Shown: piece by piece, positions 23,894 through 31,876 of the stretch
Layout: every line of letters begins with the position of its first letter
Numbering within the stretch: position 1 is the stretch's first letter
Notes under the pieces: model-generated
Told to the model about the DNA's origin: nothing
The model's input: the letters and a program-made list of their open reading frames with translations, nothing else
Databases searched by the model: none
Source of the DNA: Akkermansia muciniphila
Lineage (GTDB): Bacteria; Verrucomicrobiota; Verrucomicrobiia; Limisphaerales; F1-80-MAGS106
Reading direction: 5' to 3'
Length of the DNA: 33,334 bases
Assembly (NCBI GenBank): GCA_945865375.1
Contig: CAMBEJ010000052.1
Span: forward strand, 1-33,334
Program-made: the position numbers and the translations under genes

Positions 23894-24614
23894 CGTGGAT
23901 CCGGTCAGTCTTCAGGCCGTTGACAGACTTGAGGGTCTTCACCGAGATCCCGTGGCTCTTGGCGATCTTGATCAAGGAATCCCCAGGCTTCACGCTGTAA
24001 TCTCCCGAACTCCCGGGCGACGGCTTGTCCAATTTCATGGCCGTCCCCTTCGGGGTGCCATCCTTGTGGGTCGCCTGGTCGCTCGATGCGGGTTGTGTCG
24101 CGGGGATCTGAATTTTCTGACCAATTTTCAGCCGCGCCGCGTCCACTCCCGAGTTGGCGGCAAGGATGGCCTTCACTCCCACTCCATGGTTCTTGGCGAC
24201 TTTTGCGAAGGTGTCTCCCGCCTTGATTTCATACTCTGAAGCGGCCTGTGCCGGAAGCGGATTGGATGGTTCGACCACAGGCGGCTGCGGCCCATGTGCC
24301 ACCGCGTTGGAAGACGCCCCCACCTCGGGTGCCGGATAATTCCCCTGGCTGGCGACTCCGTTTGACGCTGGATCGAGGCTCTTGTAGTAACTCGGGTTCT
24401 CTTGCGCCAACCCGCCTTCGTTCGTCGCGAGGGTCGAGTTTCCGTTCGGGGTTTTGGCGGTCTCACCAGGTTTGCATCCTTGAATGAGCATGCCACCCAA
24501 AAAAACAACGTGGAGGCCGACGATGAAAGCGACGATCCGGATGTGGGATCGCTTCCTGCCTTGTTGTTCTAGGGGCGATTGGGATTGATTGGGGTCGTTG
24601 GTAGTCGAGTTCAT
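23808..24614 (-). CDS. membrane-anchored protein with two LysM domains
   Basis: This 268-residue protein has a basic cytoplasmic N-terminus, one hydrophobic segment (about 27-46) ending in LIQGC (Cys47, an imperfect lipobox), a low-complexity linker, and two LysM domains (about 127-171, EYEIKAGDTFAKVAKNHGVG; about 205-248, DYSVKPGDSLIKIAKSHGIS). LysM binds the GlcNAc of peptidoglycan. No enzymatic domain is present, so it is probably a cell-wall-binding envelope protein, either as a lipoprotein or a bitopic protein. It lies in the dcw cluster between mraY and ftsW, where murD usually is. A role in septal wall synthesis is inferred from position. Confidence 0.9.
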   Translation of the reverse strand: MNSTTNDPNQSQSPLEQQGRKRSHIRIVAFIVGLHVVFLGGMLIQGCKPGETAKTPNGNSTLATNEGGLAQENPSYYKSLDPASNGVASQGNYPAPEVGASSNAVAHGPQPPVVEPSNPLPAQAASEYEIKAGDTFAKVAKNHGVGVKAILAANSGVDAARLKIGQKIQIPATQPASSDQATHKDGTPKGTAMKLDKPSPGSSGDYSVKPGDSLIKIAKSHGISVKTLKSVNGLKTDRIHVGQTLKMPAAAAAVSKETASAPGTPATN

Positions 24615-24650
24615 GGCGTTTAAGTGCCCGTTTCAAGGGCGGATGTCAGA

Positions 24651-24672
24651 GGGGTTGGGATTGGGATTGGAG
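24651..24672. repeat. short hexamer repeat (GGGATT type) in the LysM gene leader
   Basis: GGGGTTGGGATTGGGATTGG contains three hexamer units and four G runs. It lies 37 bp upstream of the LysM start in the 208-bp mraY-LysM gap. The minus strand, which is the sense strand, reads CAATCC repeats. G runs on the template strand could form a weak quadruplex. No clear terminator or promoter was found in the gap. Confidence 0.5.
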
Positions 24673-24822
24673 TGGTGTCCGTCGGGTTGAATTTTCTCGG
24701 ACCGGGGGTTCTCCGACACCACCTCCGGAACGAAAGTCTAGACAACGGCTCCCGGGCAGCCGGGCTGCGGTGGGGCGCGTGTTGAAAGCAAAAAGGAAAA
24801 GCCTGGTGGGGAGAGATCATGG

Positions 24823-25971
24823 TCAACGAATCTTCAACGTGCTGAGAGCGATGACCGCAAACAAGACCCCCAGAATATACAGCCTCGTCACGACCTTGGA
24901 TTCGGGCCAGCCGAGATGCTCGAAATGATGGTGGACAGGGGCCATCAAAAAAATGCGACGTCCGGTGCCGTAGCGCTTGCGGGTGTATTTGAACCACCCT
25001 GTTTGGAGCATGACCGAGAGGGCCTCCAAAACAAAAACACCCCCGGCAATGAAAAGCACAAAGGGCTGGCGGATGAGAACGGCCACGATGCCTAGAGCGC
25101 CTCCGATGGCCAACGAGCCGGTGTCCCCCATAAACACCTCCGCAGGGTGACAGTTATGCCACAAGAAACCGAGGCAAGCCCCAAACAGTGCCGCCGTAAA
25201 AACCGTCAGCTCGCCCGCACCCGGTACCATCGGCACCTGCAGATAGGCGGCAAACCGGGCGTTTCCAGCCACATACGTAAAAACCAAAAAAACGGAGCAG
25301 ACAATCAAAGTGCAACCGGTCGCCAGCCCATCGAGGCCATCCGTCAGGTTGACGGCGTTGGAGCTCCCCACAATGGTCGCCACGACCAATAACCCCCCCG
25401 CAAACAATGAATCCTGGAGGACTGGATATTTGTAAAATGGAACCATGACGTCGGTCACGATCCGCCGCGTCTCAGGCATCCACCAAAGATAAAGCGCGAT
25501 GAAACCACCCAGCACGCACTGAACCCAGAGCTTGGCCTGGGACTTGGCGCCCCGACTATTTTGCCTCGTGACCTTGAGGTAGTCATCATAAAATCCCAAT
25601 GCGGAAAGCACGACCAACGAAAGCAGGGTCAGAATAATCAACGAGTTCCATTGAGCCCATAAAAGCGTGGACAAATCAAGGACCAACACCACCAACAAGC
25701 CCCCCATTGTCGGCGTCCCTTTTTTGTCGAGAACCCTGGCTTTCAAATTGCCGGTCTCCTCGGCTTTATCCTTGTAGTGTTGACCGAACTTAAGCTCCTT
25801 GAGCCAGACGATCATCCGCGGCCCAAGCCACAAGCTCAACAGCAAAGCAGTCATCGCGGCGCCGGCGCTTCGAAAGGTGATGTAGCGGAAGACCCGGAGA
25901 CCCGAAAGCGTCGCCTCCCACTGCGTGCCTTCGCAACGTTCCAACAAGGAGAGGCTCAGGTAGTAAAGCAT
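24823..25971 (-). CDS. mraY: MraY, phospho-MurNAc-pentapeptide transferase
   Basis: MraY moves phospho-MurNAc-pentapeptide to undecaprenyl phosphate, making lipid I. The 382-residue protein has about 10 membrane segments and all family motifs: KKGTPTMGG (83-91), DDYLK (129-133, catalytic Asp pair), NLTDGLDGLA (208-217), FMGDTGSLAIGG (280-291) and APVHHHFE (344-351). An N-terminal extension of a few residues (MLYYLSLSLLERCEG) belongs to the first segment. It starts 3 bp after murF. Confidence 0.96.
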   Translation of the reverse strand: MLYYLSLSLLERCEGTQWEATLSGLRVFRYITFRSAGAAMTALLLSLWLGPRMIVWLKELKFGQHYKDKAEETGNLKARVLDKKGTPTMGGLLVVLVLDLSTLLWAQWNSLIILTLLSLVVLSALGFYDDYLKVTRQNSRGAKSQAKLWVQCVLGGFIALYLWWMPETRRIVTDVMVPFYKYPVLQDSLFAGGLLVVATIVGSSNAVNLTDGLDGLATGCTLIVCSVFLVFTYVAGNARFAAYLQVPMVPGAGELTVFTAALFGACLGFLWHNCHPAEVFMGDTGSLAIGGALGIVAVLIRQPFVLFIAGGVFVLEALSVMLQTGWFKYTRKRYGTGRRIFLMAPVHHHFEHLGWPESKVVTRLYILGVLFAVIALSTLKIR

Positions 25972-25974
25972 ACG

Positions 25975-27384
25975 CTAGGAGCCCGTCCTTGTGACTTCGT
26001 TGGCTCTCAAGAATTCCCGCAAAACCTTCCCCACAGACTCGAGCTTGGAAGCCCTGGAAGCCTTGATCAAGACCGCGTCACCTGCCCGCACGAAGGCTTT
26101 TACAGCGCTCGCCGCCTCGGCGACATCGCCGAATTCGCTCACGCTCGACAGGCCCCCGGAACGCGCCCCATCGGCCAGAGAACCCCGCATCATGCCGACC
26201 GCAAAGAGATGGTTCACTCCAAGCCTCGCAGCCTGCATGCCGACCGCCCGATGGGCGGCCTCCGAATGCTCACCCAGCTCGGCCATGTCCCCAAGGACCG
26301 CCAACCGCCGCGTCTTGACGGGCATCTCTCCCAAAGTTTCCAACGCGGCTGTCATGGACTCCTCATTCGCGTTATAAGCGTCATCCAGAATTTGTATTCC
26401 TCCCGACCGCCAAACCTGCAATCGCATCGGGGCGGGCGAGCATGCAAGAAAACCTCGTTGAATGGCCGCCCGGTCCATCCCCTCAAAAGCCGCGACGGCC
26501 AACGCCAACGCAGCGTTGACTGCTTGATGCCGACCCACGTGGAGAATTCGGTAGTCCCCGGAACTTTCTTCCCAAGGACCTTCCACGCGAAAGCGAGCTC
26601 CGTCTGTCTCGCACGTGTAGTTTGCCAGCCGCCAGTCGTTAGAACTACCGAAGCCAACCTTGACCACCTTCGCGCTTGTCCGGGAAATCACGCGATCCAC
26701 GCAAGGCGTATCGCCGTTCACGACCAGCAGACCATCGGGAGGCAGAACCTCCGCGATCCAGCCCTCCTCCTCCACGACCCCTTCCACGCTGCCAAAATGC
26801 TCCAGGTGCTCGCGGCCAAGACTCGTGAGAATGCCTGTGCGGGGCCGAACCATTCTCAACAACAGTGCCAGCTCCCCAGGATGATTGGTGCCCACCTCCG
26901 AAACCAGGAACCGTGTTCCCGCGTCCATCCGCAAGAGCGTCAACGGGACTCCGATGTCATTGTTCAAGCTCGCCTCGCTCCAGACAGTCTCCCCGGCCTG
27001 CGCGAGCAGATTTCCCAGGAATTCCTTGGTCGTGGTTTTGCCATTGGACCCCGCCACGGCGATGACAGAGGGGTCATGTTCCATGCGGTAGGACGATGCA
27101 AACCGGCCAAGCGCGGCGCGTGGGTCGTCGACGAAAAGCAGCGGCATGGGGGCCCCTACGCCCTTCCATCCTCGACGGACCAACCCAGCGACCGCCCCTG
27201 AGGCTGCGACCTCCGCAAGATAAGCATGACCGTCGAAACGGTCGCCCGAGAGGGCAACAAACATATCTCCGACCTTTATTTGTCGGGAGTCGGTGCACAG
27301 CCCTCGCGCCACAATGGAGCCGGCCGATGCGTCCAGCTCAGCCTCACACGCACGCGCTATGGTATCGAGAGTCCTGGGTGTCAT
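25975..27384 (-). CDS. murF: MurF, UDP-MurNAc-tripeptide--D-alanyl-D-alanine ligase
   Basis: MurF joins D-Ala-D-Ala (made by Ddl) to the UDP-MurNAc-tripeptide. The 469-residue protein has the Mur N-terminal domain (TDSRQIKVGDMFVALSG), the ATP loop AVAGSNGKTTTKE (about 109-121), the central EVGTNHPGE and SLGREHLEHFG, and the C-terminal LDDAYNANEESM and VLGDMAELGEHS. EVGTNxPGE and DDAYNANxxSM distinguish MurF from MurC/D/E. The ATG at 27384 is chosen because the longer frame reads into ftsI and adds a non-homologous tail. It is 13 bp after ftsI. murE, usually between ftsI and murF, is missing. Confidence 0.95.
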   Translation of the reverse strand: MTPRTLDTIARACEAELDASAGSIVARGLCTDSRQIKVGDMFVALSGDRFDGHAYLAEVAASGAVAGLVRRGWKGVGAPMPLLFVDDPRAALGRFASSYRMEHDPSVIAVAGSNGKTTTKEFLGNLLAQAGETVWSEASLNNDIGVPLTLLRMDAGTRFLVSEVGTNHPGELALLLRMVRPRTGILTSLGREHLEHFGSVEGVVEEEGWIAEVLPPDGLLVVNGDTPCVDRVISRTSAKVVKVGFGSSNDWRLANYTCETDGARFRVEGPWEESSGDYRILHVGRHQAVNAALALAVAAFEGMDRAAIQRGFLACSPAPMRLQVWRSGGIQILDDAYNANEESMTAALETLGEMPVKTRRLAVLGDMAELGEHSEAAHRAVGMQAARLGVNHLFAVGMMRGSLADGARSGGLSSVSEFGDVAEAASAVKAFVRAGDAVLIKASRASKLESVGKVLREFLRANEVTRTGS

Positions 27385-27397
27385 CGGTGAGCGTTGA

Positions 27398-29314
27398 TTA
27401 GTGCTGGCTGCTCCCGGCACCCGGAACGCCGCCCACGGCAAGGGAAGCCCCCGGGGGAGGCTTGGGCGATGGGTGGATGTTCAGATAATTTGCGGCCCGC
27501 TCCGCGATCGCTTTGAATATCGGAGCGGCGCTCTGGCCCCCATAATAGACGTTGCCGGCTGTCTTGGGCTCGTCCAGGAAGATTCCGATGCAGATCTGCG
27601 GATCCTCAGCCGGCAGGAATCCGATGAAGGAAGAGAAGTACTTCCCGGTCAGGTACACGCCATTGCCCGCTTTGCGCGCCGTGCCCGTTTTTCCCGCCAC
27701 CGTGTAATCTTCCATCGCCGCCTTCACCCCGGTCCCGTGCGGGCCTACGGCCATTTTTAAAGCCTCCACCATCTGCTTCGCGGCGTGGGGCGAGACCACC
27801 TGCCTGACGACCTGGGGACTGTAGCGAGCCACGTCGTTTCCTTGGTCGTCCACAATGCGCTCCACCAACATCGGCCGCATCAACCGCCCGCCGTTGGCTA
27901 TGGCACACACCGCCATCGTGGTCTGCAACGGCGTCGCCGTCACCTCGTGCCCCATCGGAATCCGAGAAATCGAGAGCTTGCTCCAGCGATTCAACGGATG
28001 GACCGTGCCGTTGACCTCTCCAGGCAGCGGAATCCCGGTGCGCTGCCCAAACCCGAAGTTCACGACATGCTCCCTCAGCCGGTCCGGTCCCAGTTTGATC
28101 CCAATTTTGGCGGCACCAATGTTCGATGACTTCGCAATGACCTCCTCCACCGACAAAAGGCCGTAATGATGGGTGTCGTGGAGCCATTTGCCCGCGTAAG
28201 AAAAGCGGCCATTTTCGCAGTCGATCAGATCTGTGGGCGCCACCGCATGATCGCTCAAAGCGCCGGAAACAACCCCAATTTTGAACGTCGATCCTGGTTC
28301 ACTGGTATCGGCTACAAGCCGGTTCCGGCGGGCGTCGGGAGTCGAATCCCCGGGGCGGTTTGGGTCAAACGTAGGCCTCCCAGAAAGAGCTATGATCTGA
28401 CCTGTCTTAGGCCTCACAACCACCACGCCGATGCTGATCGGATCCAGCGTCCGCATGGCCGTCGTGATCTCGGATTCCACGATATCCTGCACGCCCAGGT
28501 CTAAAGTCAAAACGACATTTTTCCCCGGCTGCGGAGCCACGTCCTGGTCTCGAAAGGCCAGTAATTCGTTCTCCCTGCGGTCGGTTTTGCTCTCACGCCA
28601 ACCCTGTACCCCGCCCAAGCTCTTATTGAGGATTAATTCAATTCCATCCTTGCCTTGCGATCGGAGAACCCTGCCGCTCGCGGTGAGGACTTCCTCCATG
28701 CCGACATATCCCAAAACATGCGCCGCCAACTCGTGGTTAGGATACTCCCTCAGCTGGTCTTCAACCCGATCCACGAAAATGGCACTGGTACGAAGATCTC
28801 GATAAAAACGCCTTCCTTTTCTTGTCAGCGTCGACTCCTTGACGCCAAAATCCAAACCCATCATGGCTTTCTTGATCCGGCTCCAATCCTCTTCCCTGAC
28901 CTTTCGTTTGAGGACGACGTACTCAACCGGAACCACTTTCTTATCCACGTCTTTCCTGGGGTTTGGGCGGGTCCGACGCTGCAACCTTTCCTCAAGTGCG
29001 GACGGATCGACTCCAAGGAGCGGCGCCAGGGTTCTGGCGACGATCGCCTGGTTGGTGAGCAACAGCTCTGGGTTGGCGCAGACGGTCTTGGCGAAGATGC
29101 TCGAGGCCAGCAAGTTGCCGCGAATATCGTAGATCTCACCGCGGCGGGGCTCGCGAACGATCGACTTTTGTGTGTTACCCTCCGCGAGCTTGGCGAGCTG
29201 TTCATGTCGAACCACCTGAATGAACACAAGCCTGAAACACAGCCCGCCAAGGCCCAAAAGCACTAACCCCGAGATCCCTAGCAATCTCCTGAGTTGAATC
29301 GGACTGGCGTTCAT
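27398..29314 (-). CDS. ftsI: FtsI/PBP3-type septal transpeptidase
   Basis: This class B penicillin-binding protein cross-links septal peptidoglycan. The 638-residue protein has one membrane segment (residues 11-33), a dimerisation/pedestal domain (REPRRGEIYDIRGNLLA, about 54-70) and the transpeptidase domain with the SxxK serine in STFK (342-345), SSN (396-398) and KTG (542-544). GRPTFDPNRPGD also matches the family. There are no PASTA repeats. A Pro-rich tail of about 25 residues ends the protein. It lies 30 bp after ftsL, as in most dcw clusters. Confidence 0.95.
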   Translation of the reverse strand: MNASPIQLRRLLGISGLVLLGLGGLCFRLVFIQVVRHEQLAKLAEGNTQKSIVREPRRGEIYDIRGNLLASSIFAKTVCANPELLLTNQAIVARTLAPLLGVDPSALEERLQRRTRPNPRKDVDKKVVPVEYVVLKRKVREEDWSRIKKAMMGLDFGVKESTLTRKGRRFYRDLRTSAIFVDRVEDQLREYPNHELAAHVLGYVGMEEVLTASGRVLRSQGKDGIELILNKSLGGVQGWRESKTDRRENELLAFRDQDVAPQPGKNVVLTLDLGVQDIVESEITTAMRTLDPISIGVVVVRPKTGQIIALSGRPTFDPNRPGDSTPDARRNRLVADTSEPGSTFKIGVVSGALSDHAVAPTDLIDCENGRFSYAGKWLHDTHHYGLLSVEEVIAKSSNIGAAKIGIKLGPDRLREHVVNFGFGQRTGIPLPGEVNGTVHPLNRWSKLSISRIPMGHEVTATPLQTTMAVCAIANGGRLMRPMLVERIVDDQGNDVARYSPQVVRQVVSPHAAKQMVEALKMAVGPHGTGVKAAMEDYTVAGKTGTARKAGNGVYLTGKYFSSFIGFLPAEDPQICIGIFLDEPKTAGNVYYGGQSAAPIFKAIAERAANYLNIHPSPKPPPGASLAVGGVPGAGSSQH

Positions 29315-29344
29315 AAGGTGGCGCCGCAGCTACCGGAAAACCGT

Positions 29345-29728
29345 TCAGGGGTCGAACACCGGCATCGGGGTCTGGGTCAGTTGGGTGTTCAAGGATTGCC
29401 AACCGCTTTTTTGGTTCCTCGGCTCCGGCAAAACAAGAACCTGGCCGACCTGTGTCATACCCAGGCTTAGGTTGTGTTTGGCAATGAGCGTTTTCAGCAC
29501 CGCAGGCGATTTCAAATAGGCCGACTGCTTCTCGAGCTCCCGGTTTTCACGGGTCAGCTGTTCCAGGCGCTTCTCGCCTTCCACGATCTTCCGCCCCAAC
29601 AGATGCAACTGCTTTTTGTGCCAGCAGTACCCCAATACAACACCCATGAGGACCGCGCAAATAAGGATGGCTATCAACGCGGGTGCGAACCGGACTGCCG
29701 CCGATTGATTTCTTCGATTTTGTGACAT
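29345..29728 (-). CDS. ftsL: FtsL-like divisome protein
   Basis: This 127-residue bitopic protein has a short basic N-terminus, one membrane helix (PALIAILICAVLMGVVLGYC, about 16-35), and a leucine/charged heptad coiled coil (about 38-75, LLGRKIVEGEKRLEQLTREN). The tail is Pro-rich. Sequence conservation in FtsL is low; the call rests on architecture and on position between rsmH and ftsI. FtsL with FtsB and FtsQ activates FtsW-FtsI. Confidence 0.8.
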   Translation of the reverse strand: MSQNRRNQSAAVRFAPALIAILICAVLMGVVLGYCWHKKQLHLLGRKIVEGEKRLEQLTRENRELEKQSAYLKSPAVLKTLIAKHNLSLGMTQVGQVLVLPEPRNQKSGWQSLNTQLTQTPMPVFDP

Positions 29729-29784
29729 GGCTTTTTGTAGAATAAATCATCACACACTGGAATTCCGCCGTTCAAATTTCAAAT

Positions 29785-30726
29785 TCATGCGGCCAATTTT
29801 TCCATGACCCGCATCCGGGCGCTCCGGCTTCGCGCATTGTGGTCCACTTCCTCCGCCGATGGTTGGATCGCCTTCCTCACGACCCACCTTAACTCCGGAC
29901 TTTTCGGACGCCGCAGCTCGGGGACATCTTCAGTAGCGTCGGCCGGAATCTCGTAGTCTCTTTCGAGCCGTCGCCCAAAATGCTTCACTAGCCGATCGTC
30001 ACCCGAATGAAACGCGATCACAGCAAGCCGACCCCCTGCCCGAAGGCATCTCCAGACTGCCGCCAACCCGCGCTCCAAGGAACCCAGCTCGTCATTCACC
30101 GCCATTCGCAAGGCTTGAAACACTTTTGTTGCGGGATGAATCGGGCTCCATCCCCCCGTTGCGGACCGCTCGATTAACTGAGACAATTGCATGGTTGTTT
30201 TCAGTGTGCCGCGCCGCTGCGCGATGGCTCTGGCATAGCGTCTTGCGTGGCGTTCACCACCCAGTTCAAAAAATATTCTCGACAGTTCCCGCTCATCCCA
30301 TTGCTCCAGAATATCCATCGCCCTCAGATCCTGACGATCATCCAGCCGCATATCTAACGGACCATCCTTATTCAGGCTGAACCCGCGCCGGGCCCAGTCA
30401 AGCTGCGGCGAGCTCACGCCCAGATCCAATATCACTCCATCCATCACCCCGTCCGGCACCCAAGCCCCTAACTCCGAAAAATTGCACCGCCGAAGCTCCA
30501 ATCGATCATCAAACCCACCCAGCCGAATACGGCTCGCCTCAATAGCTTCCCCATCTCGATCGCACGCGAAGACCCTCCCGTCCGGCGCGGACATCCTCAA
30601 GAGGGCCTCCGCGTGCCCACCCCCACCGACGGTTCCGTCCGCGTAACGCCCCCCAGGCCTCGGCCGCAACATCTCCATTGCCTCCGCCATCAGGACTGGC
30701 GTATGAATGAATGCGTCCACGAGCAA
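29785..30726 (-). CDS. rsmH: 16S rRNA (cytosine(1402)-N(4))-methyltransferase RsmH (MraW)
   Basis: RsmH methylates C1402 of 16S rRNA. The protein has about 311-313 residues, with the SAM-binding YADGTVGGGGHAEALL, VILDLGVSSPQLD and GFSLNKDGPLDMRLD, IHPATKVFQALRMAVNDEL and IAFHSGDDRLVKHF. The first codon is not ATG: a TTG at 30726 or a GTG at 30720 fits (the family begins near HTPVLMAEAM). AGGAAAG lies just upstream of the TTG. It lies 33-39 bp after the unknown 117-aa gene. Confidence 0.94.
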   Translation of the reverse strand: MLVDAFIHTPVLMAEAMEMLRPRPGGRYADGTVGGGGHAEALLRMSAPDGRVFACDRDGEAIEASRIRLGGFDDRLELRRCNFSELGAWVPDGVMDGVILDLGVSSPQLDWARRGFSLNKDGPLDMRLDDRQDLRAMDILEQWDERELSRIFFELGGERHARRYARAIAQRRGTLKTTMQLSQLIERSATGGWSPIHPATKVFQALRMAVNDELGSLERGLAAVWRCLRAGGRLAVIAFHSGDDRLVKHFGRRLERDYEIPADATEDVPELRRPKSPELRWVVRKAIQPSAEEVDHNARSRSARMRVMEKLAA

Positions 30727-30759
30727 AGGCTTTCCTGAGTTCTTGAGGAGTCGGCGCCT

Positions 30760-31113
30760 TCATGACACCGGCACCTGTTTTTGATCGACCACGACAGGCG
30801 GTTCACTCGGCTGGGGAGGCAATGCCATCCTCTGGTTCCCCGGGGCTGGCGGCCGCCGCAATGGCAGAACCTCGACCCCCGCGTCATTCAAGTCGTTGCG
30901 AACCACCTTCACTTGACTCAAGAGTCCTTCGGCTGCGTTCTTCTCCCGTTGAGCCGTGGGCGACGCCCCCTGCCCCACAGATATCCCTGGAATTTCAGTC
31001 CCCCTATTGCCAAACGCGGGCAAAAGGTTATCCTTCCCCATACGGTAGCGACCAGTCCGGTCGCCGAACTCAATGAAGCTCCTGCCGAGTGTCAGTAGTT
31101 TACGAAGGTTCAT
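30760..31113 (-). CDS. small unknown protein between mraZ and rsmH
   Basis: This 117-residue protein begins MNLRKLLTLGRSFIEFGDRT. It has no signal or membrane segment, a short basic N-terminus followed by polar, Gly/Pro/Gln-rich text, a charged central helix (about 53-76) and a Pro-rich end. I do not recognise a family. The start at 31113 is chosen because an upstream frame to 31230 only reads into the end of mraZ. It is 34 bp after mraZ and 33-39 bp before rsmH, so it belongs to the dcw operon. The position suggests a link to division or wall synthesis, but no function can be given. Confidence 0.65.
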   Translation of the reverse strand: MNLRKLLTLGRSFIEFGDRTGRYRMGKDNLLPAFGNRGTEIPGISVGQGASPTAQREKNAAEGLLSQVKVVRNDLNDAGVEVLPLRRPPAPGNQRMALPPQPSEPPVVVDQKQVPVS

Positions 31114-31147
31114 AGGAAACTTTCGCGAAGAGTTTTGTGAGTGATGG

Positions 31148-31597
31148 TTAGAACGAAAGAACAACGTTTTTTGTCGCGTCGCTGTCCGCAATCCGGCTTT
31201 TTGCGAACAACTCTGGATTCCAAATTTCAAAACAAGTGAACACGCCCACCAAGACAGCTTCGTCTTTCAGTTCCGCCTCATCAGCGAGCCAGCCAGGCAA
31301 TGTGATCCGTCCGCCGTGGAGCTTCACCACCTCGGAATTGCCTCCATGCAATCGATGAAAACGATCCCGATTAGGATCGTCACGATCCATCTCGTCCATC
31401 CGTCGTTCGAGGCGCGCCCGACCGTCGATGTCCAGCACTCTCAAAAACTTCCCGACCGAATGAGGCCACAGCACAATCATATACTCGGCCTCAGGGTCTT
31501 CAGTGCGCCATTTGCTCGGAACTTGCGCTCTTCTTTTGTCATCGATCGCAAACGGGAATCTGCCGCTGTAAACGATCGATTTAGAACTGGCGGCCAT
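31148..31597 (-). CDS. mraZ: MraZ, transcriptional regulator of the dcw cluster (divergent)
   Basis: MraZ is a DNA-binding protein with two AbrB-like repeats. It forms rings and represses the dcw promoter in other bacteria. The 149-residue product has repeat 1 YSGRFPFAIDDKRRAQVPSK and repeat 2 VVKLHGGRITLPGWLADEAE. The usual DxxGR motif is altered in both (DDKRR, LHGGR). It is the first gene of the dcw run. The ATG at 31597 is favoured; the frame extends to 31615. Sequence match is moderate, but position and length fit well. Confidence 0.85.
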   Translation of the reverse strand: MAASSKSIVYSGRFPFAIDDKRRAQVPSKWRTEDPEAEYMIVLWPHSVGKFLRVLDIDGRARLERRMDEMDRDDPNRDRFHRLHGGNSEVVKLHGGRITLPGWLADEAELKDEAVLVGVFTCFEIWNPELFAKSRIADSDATKNVVLSF

Positions 31598-31670
31598 AAC
31601 GGGGCTACTCCACAACCAGAGTTTGTCCCAAACTGCGGCACTTCATGACATTGTTCAGCATTTCAAGGCA

Positions 31671-31698
31671 TTTCTACGCCCTTTAACCCACCAGTCAA
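31671..31698 (-). promoter_or_regulatory. candidate dcw promoter upstream of mraZ
   Basis: On the minus strand TTGACT (31698-31693) and TAGAAA (31676-31671) are 16 bp apart, about 74 bp before the mraZ start. The spacer reads GGTGGGTTAAAGGGCG, with G-rich units 9 bp apart that partly resemble MraZ-binding TGGGN repeats. The whole 31598-31876 interval is an AT-rich divergent promoter region for mraZ (-) and queA (+); no clear queA promoter could be picked. Confidence 0.4.
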
Positions 31699-31876
31699 TG
31701 CATAAACGGAATAATTTTGTCTGTGTCTCGTTTGCGGTTTTAAAACGGAAGCTAAACAGTTGTTTAAATGGCTTGTTTAACATTCGGTTTTGTGCTCCTT
31801 TTCTTTCCACAAGCCGCGCTGTCTGACACCCTCTCCCTCTTCTCTCACCGCACTGATTCTGACATGACGATCCGCG

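Noticed and set aside
25777-27201. 474-residue plus-strand frame opposite murF and mraY
   Set aside because: It spans two well-supported genes on the other strand and has no domain; shadow frame.
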